From Aridibacter sp965216195 (GTDB taxonomy: Bacteria > Acidobacteriota > Blastocatellia > Pyrinomonadales > Pyrinomonadaceae), in the NCBI GenBank assembly GCA_965216195.1, contig OZ244151.1:1488001-1552000 (forward strand): a DNA stretch of 64,000 nucleotides, in the 5' to 3' direction. Below, piece after piece: positions 44,786-53,614 of this stretch. The notes below the pieces were generated by a model, which was given only the letters and a program-made list of their open reading frames with translations, had not been told where the DNA came from and did not search any database. Numbering within the stretch: the first letter of the stretch is position 1; the number at the start of each line of letters is the position of its first letter. A program made the position numbers and the translations under genes.

Positions 44786-46519
44786 CTACCGAACAACGTT
44801 TATACTGCCTTCTGAGGAGAACGCTACGGACTTTCCTGCCGGGTTAGTGAGCTCCACCTTACTGTATCCGCGATCTTTTCCGGCGGCCTGAATCTTCCCG
44901 ACAATCTCTTCTTTTTTCTTAAATGGAAGTTTTCCCCACGTCGCTTTAACCGTTCCAATAAGTGTCTCATTGTGTATCGAGGCAGATGTCAGGTAATCCT
45001 TAAACGATGAGTTTTCAAGATTTAGCGTACTTCCATCCTGCGTTTGGAGATCTAAAACCTTTTTCTCAGAACCGCCAAACAACCCAAACATGTACGCAGC
45101 AAACGCCAGCACCAAAACTCCCGCTACCGCAGCAATTATCCACTTCAGCTTTCCTCCAATCGAGGAATGTGCACGCACTTTTTCGCTAACGGCTTCGGCT
45201 TTATTATCTAATAGCTCAACTAATTCAAGCGATTTGCTTGTCGCCTCTGAAACCGAACTATCGTGCAACTCGCCGTATTTTTCTCCGATGCTTTTTGTAT
45301 CGACCTTTTTTCGTTCTGCGCTGATGAGTTCTACGTAACGATTTCCAATTGCAACGTTGCTTTCAACTGCTGCCGCGATAAGTAACGGGGCAAAGAAGTT
45401 TTCCTCGGTTTTTCTCTTGAAGCTCTTCAAGCGTTTGAAGAATCCTTTCTTGATTAGCTCGTCGAAATCCTTAACCTTGTTTGCTTCGGCAACATAGTCC
45501 TGGAATTTGAACGCGGCGAGCACGATTTCCGAATTTTCCTCGTCCTCTTCATATAGCGGAACACTAGCCCAATCGGCGTACAGCTCTTTTACGTGCTTGA
45601 TCAATTCATCGCGTTCGAATACTACCTCGCGCTTGTCACCCTTGATCTCCTTGGAAAAAAGCCGCGTAACAATCAAGTCAAATTTCGCGCGCACCTCCTC
45701 GCTAAAAGGTGAATTTCGATAAAACCTCGCCATCGAAACCAATCCTTGTGAGCTCAAACGTGGTTTGGTCGTTTCGCAAAAACGTCGCAAGTGAGCGACT
45801 GATACTTTCTTGTCTCGTTCTAAAAGTGCTGAATGCCATGCCTCAGTTTCCTTAAGCAGCTCAACTTCTGCGGGTGTCTTTTCACCCGCCTCCGCCTCAT
45901 CAAATGCTTCAAAGAATTTGTGAAGTGCTTGTTTTACCGAAAACGGGTCGTAGGAGTTGGGACGCTCTCGCATCTGCTCCCGCTCAACACCGGAAATAAT
46001 ATGTTCTACGTGTTGAAGGCTTTTTACGCTTTCAACTACACGCTGAAGATATGCTTCCTTTTCTTCATCGACCGGATCCAGCATTTCTTCCTCGGATTCA
46101 TCGATAATTTCTTTATCGGCGGCAACTTCGTCTACCTCAATAGACTCTTCGCTATCAGAATCGTCAACGTCTGATTCTTCCGTTTCAGTCGCAACTGCTG
46201 GTGATTCCTCCTCCGGTACAGTTTGGGTTTCGCCCAGATCTATATACTCCGCAGTCGGAGGTTCGATTTCAGAATATTCCTCCGGATCTTTGGATTCGGC
46301 GGCGGGCGATTCTTCAGCCGTAGGAGCAATGATCTCTTCAGCTTCTATAGGCTCCGTCTCATCTTGAGGCACAACCTCTTCGGCAACTACTTCGTCCGAA
46401 GATTGTTGGTCAGATTCAGTGTGAGCGGGGTCCTCTTTTTGATCATCCTTTGAAACACTAGTTTCTTCAAGTAAGTTTTCTTCCTTTAGTTCATCAAGCA
46501 GATCTTCAAATATGGTCAT
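44786..46519 (-). CDS. Acidic single-pass membrane protein (paralogue A), unknown function
   Basis: 577 residues with the same architecture as the gene 48 bases downstream: opening LLDELKEENLLEET, about 150 acidic residues, a helical core (VEHIISGVEREQMRE and MARFYRNSPFSEEVRAKFDLI), one transmembrane helix (LKWIIAAVAGVLVLAFAAYMFGLF, about 460-480) and a C-terminal domain (IGTVKATWGKLPFKKKEEIVG). Both genes are probably co-transcribed from the 46.5-kb promoter region, which holds three dyads. Function is unknown. Confidence 0.65.
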   Translation of the reverse strand: MTIFEDLLDELKEENLLEETSVSKDDQKEDPAHTESDQQSSDEVVAEEVVPQDETEPIEAEEIIAPTAEESPAAESKDPEEYSEIEPPTAEYIDLGETQTVPEEESPAVATETEESDVDDSDSEESIEVDEVAADKEIIDESEEEMLDPVDEEKEAYLQRVVESVKSLQHVEHIISGVEREQMRERPNSYDPFSVKQALHKFFEAFDEAEAGEKTPAEVELLKETEAWHSALLERDKKVSVAHLRRFCETTKPRLSSQGLVSMARFYRNSPFSEEVRAKFDLIVTRLFSKEIKGDKREVVFERDELIKHVKELYADWASVPLYEEDEENSEIVLAAFKFQDYVAEANKVKDFDELIKKGFFKRLKSFKRKTEENFFAPLLIAAAVESNVAIGNRYVELISAERKKVDTKSIGEKYGELHDSSVSEATSKSLELVELLDNKAEAVSEKVRAHSSIGGKLKWIIAAVAGVLVLAFAAYMFGLFGGSEKKVLDLQTQDGSTLNLENSSFKDYLTSASIHNETLIGTVKATWGKLPFKKKEEIVGKIQAAGKDRGYSKVELTNPAGKSVAFSSEGSINVVR

Positions 46520-46573
46520 TTTTGTTTTTCCGAGCTTTGTTGAGTTGGAGTGGATTCGTTTCGTGGGACTAGA

Positions 46574-46635
46574 ATCGCTATTAAAGCGATAAAACTGACA
46601 AATAGTGTCATCATAAGATTGACAAAACCTGTCAA
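46574..46635. promoter_or_regulatory. Three 6-5-6/5-5-5 dyads in tandem upstream of the acidic paralogues
   Basis: ATCGCT-N5-AGCGAT (46574-46590), TGACA-N5-TGTCA (46596-46610) and TTGACA-N5-TGTCAA (46619-46635). The last two share the same half-sites. Centres are 21 and 24 bases apart. They lie 55-116 bases upstream of the 46519 start. The rest of this 432-base divergent gap (46636-46951) shows only a weak hairpin near 46830. Confidence 0.5.
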
Positions 46636-46951
46636 TTTACACGGCGGAAATCCGGTGCGTTTTTTCAAACTTCCAATGTTTACGCGGTCTGGACAGAGAT
46701 GGGGTCCGAGCTGGTCTCTGTTCCACTTACATGAACAAGCAAGATTTGTGCCGAGGAGCGACGCGAAATGGAGGCAATTTTCTTGTTTTTTCTATAGTAA
46801 AAAAACCCAACAAAACTCCGCCGGGATGTGTTATGCTATTCGGCGTATTTTCACACAATTAACTGGCAGTTGAAATATTCAATATTTTGTTCTATAAGAA
46901 GGTTTTTTGTTTAAAAATCGCACTTTTTAATTTCTATTTAACGGAGAATTT

Positions 46952-48013
46952 ATGGCAGCAAAGCAAAAATCAAAGGCGTCTAAGTATCTGACTGTGCCGA
47001 CGAGACCAATTCCAGTTGACCGAGATCGTTCGGTCGCCGGTTTGCTCGAAAAAATGGAAGGCGCAGGATTCGGCGCCAAGCAGCTATCCGAGGCCCACCG
47101 AATTTGGATAGATATGCTAGATGACAATGTAACCGTGTATTTATGCGGATCGGGGAACCTTATTTCCTCGGGGCTAAGAAGACTTCTTGGATACATTGTT
47201 AAAAACCGTTTCGTTGACGTACTGGTCATGTCCGGTAACGTTCTTTTTCAAGACATACATGAAACGCTCGGCCGGAGCCACTATCAAGCGCACCCGAGTA
47301 TGACGGATAAAGAGCTCCAAGCCGCGAAGGTGAATAGAATTGGCGATATTCTTTCTGATTCGGCAGAGTATCAGGAAGCTGACGAATGGATCGGTAGCGT
47401 TATAAACCAACTCGATCTTACCCGTCCTTACTCGATTCGCGAGATGCTACATCTTGTCGGTCGCGAATTAGCGGAAATCGCCCATGAGGATGGTCTGCTA
47501 ACGGCTGCTTTTAAATCCCGCGTTCCAATTTTTTGTCCGGACTTGGCGGAAACTGCGCTCGCCGTTGGAATTGCTCGCTGCCGGTTTGAAAAGAAAGTTG
47601 AGTTTATGCTTGACGGCACGCAAGACACCCTGGAATTAATGCAAATTGCCCAACGAACGCGAAACTCGGGAGTGATAACTCTCGGAGATATTTCGGGACA
47701 GAATATGGTAAACACCACCGAAATGAGCTCTTACATTACTAAATCGGCCGTTCGTGGACACAAATATGCGGTTTGTATCAACGGCAGCGGTTTACCGCTC
47801 GATGTCAGGACGCCATCGATCAACAGCGGTCATGATGCAGTTTTTGGAAAACTGTTAAAGAATGCGTTGACAGCTTACGTTCCTTGTGACCCATCGATTG
47901 CGCTCCCGATGCTCGTTACCGCGCTTTCGCAAACGGCCGCGAAGTTTATCAAATCAAGGAAAACGCCACAGTTTACGCTGGCTGGAAAAGATATAGGTAT
48001 TGAAGTACCTTAA
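46952..48013 (+). CDS. Deoxyhypusine synthase-like protein
   Basis: 353 residues. Family features: VYLCGSGNLISSGLRRLLGYIV, DVLVMSGNVLFQDIHETLG, PIFCPDLAETALAVG and the C-terminal INSGHDAVFGKLLKNA with the lysine that carries the butylimine intermediate, followed by CDPSIALPMLVTALSQ. In eukaryotes and archaea the enzyme moves an aminobutyl group from spermidine to eIF5A/aIF5A. Bacteria lack that target, and their members may make homospermidine or related polyamines. It has an SD (ACGGAG, 7 bases before the ATG). No polyamine gene is adjacent, so the product is open. Confidence 0.8.
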   Translation: MAAKQKSKASKYLTVPTRPIPVDRDRSVAGLLEKMEGAGFGAKQLSEAHRIWIDMLDDNVTVYLCGSGNLISSGLRRLLGYIVKNRFVDVLVMSGNVLFQDIHETLGRSHYQAHPSMTDKELQAAKVNRIGDILSDSAEYQEADEWIGSVINQLDLTRPYSIREMLHLVGRELAEIAHEDGLLTAAFKSRVPIFCPDLAETALAVGIARCRFEKKVEFMLDGTQDTLELMQIAQRTRNSGVITLGDISGQNMVNTTEMSSYITKSAVRGHKYAVCINGSGLPLDVRTPSINSGHDAVFGKLLKNALTAYVPCDPSIALPMLVTALSQTAAKFIKSRKTPQFTLAGKDIGIEVP

Positions 48014-48221
48014 ATTACCTTTTGTCTATAAACGCAAGAGACGTGTAATTCGATCGTTCAAAAAACGCTTCAGATTGCGCGTTTCTTTATGTTCAAAAAA
48101 AGCCAGGAGAGCCTTAGGAACTTTTCGGCCTTGATAACGTAGAATCATCTAAGGATATGCATATTTCAAAACGCCATATTTTGAAGTAAAATTAACGCTA
48201 ACACATTTATTGGAGATTATG

Positions 48222-49742
48222 ATGTACGACAAATTGTTTACTGGACGCTTTAGACTCGTGACAGCCGTTGGTTTTCTCAGTTTCTCTCTGCTTTTATCTG
48301 CCTGCGGTACCGCGCTGATGCCGCAGCGAGAAGCTGCCGAGCCAAAAACCAACGAGGAAACCGAAACAAAAGCGCCACCTGAGCGTGTTGTGGTTGACGG
48401 AATGCGGACTTCCTATGCTGATTTGGTTGAGAAAACAGCTTCGGCGGTGGTTCGAATTACAGCGGTCGTAAAAAAGGGCAAGGTTTCCGAGCGACCGACT
48501 TCGCCTTTTGAAGAGTTTTTTAAACAATTCCCGCAGCCCCGGCGAAACCAACAACCAACCCGTGGGTTTGGTTCTGGAGTTTTGGTCTCTGAAGATGGGA
48601 CAATTCTGACAAACCATCATGTCGTTAGGGATTCTCAAAAAATTACTGTCGATATGGAAAACAACAAGTCTTACGAAGCAAAGGTAATTGGTTCTGATCC
48701 TCCGAGCGATCTCGCTGTGCTCAAAATCGAGGGCGAAGATTTTCCGCATTTAAAACTCGGCGATTCTGATAAAGTTTTGGTAGGCGATATCGTGCTTGCG
48801 ATCGGAAACCCCTTGGGAATTGGACAAACCGTTACGTCTGGAATTATAAGCGCTAAAGGACGCAGAACCGGCTTAGGCGATGGCAGTTTTGAAGATTTCC
48901 TTCAAACAGATGCGCCAATCAACCGTGGAAATTCTGGCGGCGCGTTAATAAACCTAAAAGGCGAGCTGATCGGGATCAATTCGCAGATTCTTTCCCCTAC
49001 AGGAGGCAACATCGGTATCGGCTTTTCGATTCCATCAAATATGGCAAGTTCTGTAATGGAACAATTAATCAAGAATGGAAAAGTGCGACGAGGAATGCTC
49101 GGAGTAAACATTCAGAATATTTCCTCAGATCTCGCCGAACAGATGGATCTTAAGACCACAAACGGGGTAATAGTTAGTAACGTGAAGAAGGGCTCGGCTG
49201 CTGATAAAGCCGGTATTAAGCGTGGCGACGTAATCACCAAAATTAATGGAGAGGCGGTGGAAGATGGCAATGCACTTAGAAACAAAGTAGCCGGTACACA
49301 ACCCGATACCGAAATTACACTTACCATCGTCCGCGACGGCAAGGAGCTGGAGCTCAAGGCTACTTTGGGTGAATTTGATCTTCCGGACGGCAAGGTCGGC
49401 AATCAGAAGAATGACGATGCCCCTGCGGATGAAGACGATAAGAAGGGTTCCTCAGGCGGCAAACTCGGACTCGATCTCCAACCGCTTACCCCCGAGCTTC
49501 AGAAACGACTTGAGATCCCTGAAGAAACCAAAGGCGTTTTGGTCGCAAACGTTGATCCGGAGAGCCCTGCAGCCGAACAAGGAATAAGGCGCGGCGATAT
49601 AATTATGGAGGTTAACCGCAAACTCGTCGAATCACTTGATGATGTACGGACGGCGCTAAAGGATTCGGGTGATAAACCCGTACTGCTCCTTATTTCGCGC
49701 GCTGGTCAAACGGTTTTTATGACCGTCAAACCTAAATCATAA
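48222..49742 (+). CDS. HtrA/DegP-family periplasmic serine protease
   Basis: 506 residues from the ATG at 48222 (GGAG 7 bases upstream; an ATG at 48219 is adjacent). The N-terminus ends in a lipobox-like LLLSACG, so it may be lipid-anchored. The triad is visible: TNHHVVRDS (His), SDLAVLKIEG (Asp) and NRGNSGGALINL (Ser). Two PDZ domains follow (MLGVNIQNISS with IKRGDVITKING, and LGLDLQPLTPEL with IRRGDIIMEVNR). An acidic linker separates the PDZ domains. It degrades or refolds damaged envelope proteins. A strong terminator follows. Confidence 0.92.
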   Translation: MYDKLFTGRFRLVTAVGFLSFSLLLSACGTALMPQREAAEPKTNEETETKAPPERVVVDGMRTSYADLVEKTASAVVRITAVVKKGKVSERPTSPFEEFFKQFPQPRRNQQPTRGFGSGVLVSEDGTILTNHHVVRDSQKITVDMENNKSYEAKVIGSDPPSDLAVLKIEGEDFPHLKLGDSDKVLVGDIVLAIGNPLGIGQTVTSGIISAKGRRTGLGDGSFEDFLQTDAPINRGNSGGALINLKGELIGINSQILSPTGGNIGIGFSIPSNMASSVMEQLIKNGKVRRGMLGVNIQNISSDLAEQMDLKTTNGVIVSNVKKGSAADKAGIKRGDVITKINGEAVEDGNALRNKVAGTQPDTEITLTIVRDGKELELKATLGEFDLPDGKVGNQKNDDAPADEDDKKGSSGGKLGLDLQPLTPELQKRLEIPEETKGVLVANVDPESPAAEQGIRRGDIIMEVNRKLVESLDDVRTALKDSGDKPVLLLISRAGQTVFMTVKPKS

Positions 49743-49763
49743 AGGTTCTTAAAATTCTCGTTA

Positions 49764-49802
49764 TGTCCGAGGCGGCGTCTTCCCTGCTTCGGACATTTTT
49801 TT
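49764..49802 (+). terminator. Rho-independent terminator after the HtrA gene
   Basis: TGTCCGA and TCGGACA pair around an 18-base loop and are followed by seven T residues, 22 bases after the stop. Confidence 0.9.
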
Positions 49803-49842
49803 GTGCTATTATTGCCGAAAAACAACTCGGACGGAAAAAACT

Positions 49843-50325
49843 ATGTTTAGCAAAATTTATCTCGCGTTACTCTTAATCGCAATTTTCGTAATGGGAGCAC
49901 TCACATTCTTCTGTTACAGCTGGCTCCATAGTATCGGCGACCCAAAGGCTGTCGTGCAAAATTTCAACAACTACGCTGGAATTAGTTGGACCGCTTTATG
50001 GTTTAGCTTTATAGGATTGATAGTGTTCGCAAACGTCCTTCTTTGGAAAGATGGAAAAGCATGGGCGCTTTGGACTTCACTGCTGTTTTTTATCGTTTTT
50101 ATTATCGTCCAAACTTTCTGGCTCGACCGCGCATTTTTCAACTTCCAGCAGGCAAACGACATTAAAGAGAGCAGCTACTTTCTTAAACCGTTTGTCGGCG
50201 TCGCCGTTAGCACAATTACTGCAATCGGTGTGTTTTTCAATCAGTTTATCGTCCTAAGATTGCGCGATAAGATGTTTGGCAAAGACTCCCCCGAAGATCA
50301 AACGGAAACCGAAGCCGGAGAATAA
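49843..50325 (+). CDS. Four-helix membrane protein, unknown function
   Basis: 160 residues from the ATG at 49843; a longer start at 49801 would overlap the terminator. Four transmembrane helices are seen (about 5-25, 45-63, 72-91 and 112-131) and a charged C-terminal tail (GKDSPEDQTETEAGE). YAGISWTALWFSF and KDGKAWALWTSLLFF are notable. It resembles small integral proteins of unknown role in Acidobacteriota. It is transcribed alone, convergent with ppk2. Confidence 0.62.
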   Translation: MFSKIYLALLLIAIFVMGALTFFCYSWLHSIGDPKAVVQNFNNYAGISWTALWFSFIGLIVFANVLLWKDGKAWALWTSLLFFIVFIIVQTFWLDRAFFNFQQANDIKESSYFLKPFVGVAVSTITAIGVFFNQFIVLRLRDKMFGKDSPEDQTETEAGE

Positions 50326-50442
50326 GGTCCTCGACAATCGTTACTCGCCTAATCGGCGAAGAAAAAGAACAAGAAGAATAAACCACATCTGAGCTATTTC
50401 CTTAAGTCTCTGTGTAGAAAAAACTTAGGTAGGGATGTCCCT

Positions 50443-51417
50443 TCAACCCAAAAACCTGCCGTGCTTCTTACGTTGTGCCTTCATTATTTTGAGCTCGCGA
50501 TCACCAGGAATCACTACGTTCGGATCGGGCGTAAAATCGAGTGATCTACTACGCCCTCTATAGGTATTCTGCGAGAGAATCAACTTTATCGTCTCGCGAC
50601 GAGCCAGCATCTTGTTGTCTGATCGGATGATCCACCAAGGTGACTCTTCGGTATGAGTCTTTTGCAGGAGACGATACTTTTTCTCAGTAAACTCGTCCCA
50701 GAGAGCCTGAGCCTGCAAATCAACCTCGCTAAGTTTCCACTGCCGCAGAGGGTCATTCGCGCGCCTCTCAAATCGACGCTGCTGCTCGTCTTTAGATACC
50801 GAAAAATAAAGCTTTATAAGATTCGTCGTCCCATCCGCGAGCATTCGCTCCTCGTAACCAATTACTTGCCGCATAAACTCGCGATACTCACGAGGAGTGC
50901 AAAAACCCATAACGGGTTCAACCATGGCTCGGTTGTACCAGCTACGATCGAAAAGAACGATTTCGCCGGCATGAGGAAGTTGCTCAATATACCGCTTCAT
51001 ATGAAGCTCGGTCTTTTGTTCTTCGGTAGGTTTCCCCAACGCCACGACACGGTAATGCTTCTCATTCAAATACCTAACTACCCTACGAATTGTCCCGCCT
51101 TTGCCGGAAGCATCTCTGCCGTCGAATAAAATGATTATCTTTCTGCCGGTCGCCTCAACGTGCTCGAGCATCTTGACGAGTTCTGCTTGATAAGGAACTA
51201 GTTCCTCCTTGGCGAAATGTCGTTCCAGAGCGCTTTGGACTATGCGCTTGCTTTCCTTTTTCTTAAGCTTCCGGCGCACTGATCTAGCCGCCTTCTGCGG
51301 TTCGCCAGTAGGCAAACTTTCAAGAACACGCGAAATAGCTTCGCGAATTCTATTAGTATAGCCAGTTTGATTCTGGCTCAATTTTTTCTCAACACGCTTT
51401 GTTCCACCCTTCGTCAT
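50443..51417 (-). CDS. ppk2: Polyphosphate kinase 2
   Basis: 324 residues, a single PPK2 domain. It transfers phosphate between polyphosphate and nucleotides, usually phosphorylating GDP or ADP from polyP. Walker A is FDGRDASGKGGTIRR (about 97-111), and the lid and Walker B segment is VLFDRSWYNRAMVEPVMGFC. QQRRFERRANDPLRQWKLS is the conserved lid helix, and WWIIRSDNKMLARRETI ends the domain. A basic N-terminal extension of about 60 residues precedes the domain, as in class I PPK2 proteins. It has no partner genes nearby. Confidence 0.9.
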   Translation of the reverse strand: MTKGGTKRVEKKLSQNQTGYTNRIREAISRVLESLPTGEPQKAARSVRRKLKKKESKRIVQSALERHFAKEELVPYQAELVKMLEHVEATGRKIIILFDGRDASGKGGTIRRVVRYLNEKHYRVVALGKPTEEQKTELHMKRYIEQLPHAGEIVLFDRSWYNRAMVEPVMGFCTPREYREFMRQVIGYEERMLADGTTNLIKLYFSVSKDEQQRRFERRANDPLRQWKLSEVDLQAQALWDEFTEKKYRLLQKTHTEESPWWIIRSDNKMLARRETIKLILSQNTYRGRSRSLDFTPDPNVVIPGDRELKIMKAQRKKHGRFLG

Positions 51418-51519
51418 AACACCTTCCTTGGCAGCCTATTTAGTCGCCGTCAATAACAATTTTCAATATTATTATTTTATCCTTCGATACAGGTGAGTTC
51501 CAGCGCTCAAACCATCCCG

Positions 51520-51554
51520 AAAACAAAAAAGGCTTTGGATTTCTCCAAAGCCTT
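51520..51554 (-). terminator. Rho-independent terminator of tRNA-Pro(GGG)
   Basis: AAGGCTTTGG and CCAAAGCCTT form a perfect 10-bp stem with a 6-base loop. On the minus strand a T-rich run follows, 9 bases past the tRNA 3' end. Confidence 0.92.
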
Positions 51555-51562
51555 ATATTTAC

Positions 51563-51639
51563 TGGTCGGAGCGACAAGATTTGAACTTGCGACCTCTTCC
51601 ACCCCAAGGAAGCGCGCTACCAGGCTGCGCTACGCCCCG
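51563..51639 (-). tRNA. tRNA-Pro(GGG)
   Basis: 77 bases. The acceptor CGGGGCG pairs with CGCTCCG, A73 and CCA are encoded, and the anticodon arm is CTTCC-TTGGGGT-GGAAG with anticodon GGG. C1-G72 and A73 are proline identity elements. It is a canonical gene with its own terminator, unlike the proline tRNAs in the array 3 kb away. Confidence 0.97.
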
Positions 51640-51677
51640 TCAAACTTTGTCAGTTTACGGGTCTAAAAGATTTATTG

Positions 51678-52187
51678 TCAAATCCGCTTGTTTGTTCTCA
51701 ACCCGTGGTCAGCTTCGCGCGTTTGACCCGACTTCAACATCTCTCTGAGCTCAAGCAGCTGAGAAACCAGAGACTTCAGCGCATCACGACGCTTATCATC
51801 CAGCTCAAACTTCCCGCCCGTTGATCCTGCTTCCGCACTCACAACGTCTTCGTCAATCAAACTCGGTTGATCACCGCTCACAGGTGATTCTTCAACCTTT
51901 TTCGCAGATTTCTTTGCCTTACCACCGCCTCGCATTTCCATTTGAAGACGCTTTTTCGCTCCGGCGATTGTAAACAATTCCTCGTAGAGCAAATCTTTTA
52001 TCCGCAGAGCAATCTCGACATCTTTTCTGCGGTATGTCCTTTGACCAGATTTGTTCTTTTTCGGTGACAACATCGGAAACTCGGTTTCCCAATAACGCAA
52101 GACATGAGCCTGCACGTCCACCAGGTCGCAAACCTCGCCAATCTTAAAGAAAATCTTTTCCGGTATTACTGTTTCTGTTTTTGCCAT
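51678..52187 (-). CDS. MerR-family transcriptional regulator
   Basis: 169 residues. The N-terminal winged helix reads FFKIGEVCDLVDVQAHVLRYWETEFPML (about 10-37), followed by SGQRTYRRKDVEIALRIKDLLYEE, the usual MerR domain. The sequence AHVLRYWE is the type seen in MlrA/CarA-like and HspR-like regulators. The rest is a linker and a short helical C-terminus (LVSQLLELREMLKSG) with no metal-binding cysteines, so a metal sensor is unlikely. It lies just upstream of tRNA-Pro on the same strand and diverges from thiL with 83 bases between starts. Confidence 0.88.
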   Translation of the reverse strand: MAKTETVIPEKIFFKIGEVCDLVDVQAHVLRYWETEFPMLSPKKNKSGQRTYRRKDVEIALRIKDLLYEELFTIAGAKKRLQMEMRGGGKAKKSAKKVEESPVSGDQPSLIDEDVVSAEAGSTGGKFELDDKRRDALKSLVSQLLELREMLKSGQTREADHGLRTNKRI

Positions 52188-52270
52188 TTTTATAACAAAA
52201 TATGTTAAAGTTCTATATAAATTCTACCTGCGTTATTCTAAGTGTTTATTGGATTTGTGTCAATAAAATT

Positions 52271-53209
52271 ATGCAAAGCGAATTTGGCTTTCTTAAAAAC
52301 CTAAGAAATCGCTTTAACCTTTCGATAATTGGTGATGATTGTGCTGTACTGCCCAAAGATGCCGAAAGCGATCTGTTAGTCACCACCGATATGCTCGTCG
52401 AGGATATCGATTTCAGAATGAAATGGGCCGATCCGGCGATGCTTGGAGGCAAAGCTCTTGTCGTTTCCCTGTCAGATATCGCTGCGATGGGTGGAACACC
52501 TTCGCACTCCCTTCTTTCGATCGGGGTTCCAGAAAAGTTGTGGAAGACAGGATTGGTCGACAAAATCTTTCAAGGATTCTGGAAGAAAGCCTCAGTGTTT
52601 CACACGGAAATTGTTGGCGGTGATGTATCGAAAACCCCAGATAAACTCATTCTCAATTCGATCGTATTAGGAAAAGTATCAAAAGGTAACGCCGTTTTGC
52701 GTTCGACGGCGAAACCGGGAGATTCGATCTTTGTCACAGGTCGGCTTGGGGGGGCAGCGGCAGGATTAAGACTCCTCGACGCGGGCGTTCCATCCGAAAA
52801 ATCATGGCAGGAAAAACTTATTCGAAAGCAACTTTCCCCTTTTCCCCATAAAGGCGACTCGTTGATCGACGTTGCGACATCAATGATCGATATTAGCGAT
52901 GGACTTTCGAGCGATCTTTCACATATCTGCGAAGAAAGCAGCGTAGGCGCAAGAATATATGCAGAAAGGATTCCCGTAGAGAAGAAAATAGGTCAGCTCG
53001 TTGCGTCACGGGATGAAAGGTTGGAACTCGCACTGAACGGCGGCGAGGATTTTGAACTGCTCTTTACCGTTAATCCAAAAAGTTTTTCGCACAAAAGTTT
53101 AGCAGGTTGTTTTCATATTGGTGAAATCACTGAAACGCCTCAAAATATTGAGCTAATCCGGGGCGGCGAATCCGAAATTCTGAAGCCAAAAGGCTATTCG
53201 CATTTCTGA
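52271..53209 (+). CDS. thiL: Thiamine-monophosphate kinase
   Basis: 312 residues from the ATG at 52271; upstream starts would add a non-conserved hydrophobic tail. It phosphorylates TMP to thiamine diphosphate. Evidence: the N-terminal IIGDDCAVLP and LLVTTDMLVEDIDF, GGKALVVSLSDIAAMGGTP, EIVGGDVSKTPD, DSIFVTGRLGGAAAGLRLL, MIDISDGLSSDLSHI and LNGGEDFELLFTV, the standard order of ThiL metal- and nucleotide-binding blocks. No TPP riboswitch is visible upstream. The following structured region and tRNA array lie on the same strand. Confidence 0.93.
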   Translation: MQSEFGFLKNLRNRFNLSIIGDDCAVLPKDAESDLLVTTDMLVEDIDFRMKWADPAMLGGKALVVSLSDIAAMGGTPSHSLLSIGVPEKLWKTGLVDKIFQGFWKKASVFHTEIVGGDVSKTPDKLILNSIVLGKVSKGNAVLRSTAKPGDSIFVTGRLGGAAAGLRLLDAGVPSEKSWQEKLIRKQLSPFPHKGDSLIDVATSMIDISDGLSSDLSHICEESSVGARIYAERIPVEKKIGQLVASRDERLELALNGGEDFELLFTVNPKSFSHKSLAGCFHIGEITETPQNIELIRGGESEILKPKGYSHF

Positions 53210-53235
53210 TTTTTTGCCTTCCCTGCAAAAAGATC

Positions 53236-53265
53236 TTGACACGCCCGTTCATCATATGCTTAAAT
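53236..53265 (+). promoter_or_regulatory. Candidate sigma70-type promoter upstream of the small ORF and tRNA array
   Basis: TTGACA (53236-53241), an 18-base spacer, then TTAAAT (53260-53265). The -35 is perfect and the -10 is weak. It lies 27 bases after the thiL stop and 50 bases before the GTG of a 54-residue ORF. Confidence 0.35.
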
Positions 53266-53315
53266 CTGCAACTGTTTGCCAGAGGCAAGCGAAAAAATTT
53301 CTGGGAGAAAAATCA

Positions 53316-53480
53316 GTGATTCAAACTTGGTCACATACAAGACAAATCAATTTGGGCGCCAGCGCGATTAAACAGATGCGCTATGGCGGTAGGCTGAATG
53401 TGTCGAGTTGTGCGTGTTTTGAATCCGCGGACGATCAGCCAAACCTCCGGGGCTTAAATATAATGGAGAGAAAGATTTAG
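53316..53480 (+). CDS. Possible small protein of 54 residues, unknown
   Basis: A GTG start lies 8 bases after GGGAG. The product is basic in its first half (TWSHTRQINLGASAIKQMRY) and contains CACFESADDQPNLRG. The coding bases also contain a hairpin (CGCC-A-GCGC with GCGC-TA-TGGCG, about 53367-53396), so this could instead be a non-coding transcript. A hairpin follows the stop. It is the first element of the structured region leading to the tRNA array. Coding status is uncertain. Confidence 0.35.
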   Translation: MIQTWSHTRQINLGASAIKQMRYGGRLNVSSCACFESADDQPNLRGLNIMERKI

Positions 53481-53486
53481 TTAAAC

Positions 53487-53510
53487 GGGAACGGACACGT
53501 TTCCGTTCCC
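53487..53510 (+). other. Perfect 8-bp hairpin after the small ORF
   Basis: GGGAACGG pairs with CCGTTCCC, loop 8 bases, followed by AAAATTAAAATTT with no clean U-run. Confidence 0.5.
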
Positions 53511-53559
53511 AAAATTAAAATTTAAGCGGTTTTTGATTAAAGCGCGAATTTGTTTTAGG

Positions 53560-53606
53560 AGCGGTAACGCAAAGTTCTCGAAAGAGAAAAGCGTTGCCGC
53601 TTTTTC
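53560..53606 (+). terminator. Strong two-part terminator hairpin
   Basis: AGCGGTAACGC pairs with GCGTTGCCGCT (one G-T wobble). Inside, TTCTC-GAAA-GAGAA adds a second stem with a tetraloop. A run of T residues follows. It ends any transcript from the thiL/small-ORF side. Confidence 0.8.
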
Positions 53607-53614
53607 TGTTTCAA

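Noticed and set aside
47000..48100. hypusine pathway operon
   Set aside because: No deoxyhypusine hydroxylase, eIF5A-like or polyamine gene is next to the synthase-like gene, so a pathway cannot be claimed.
52188..52270. TPP riboswitch upstream of thiL
   Set aside because: The gap is too short and lacks the CUGAGA core; ThiL genes are often not under TPP control.
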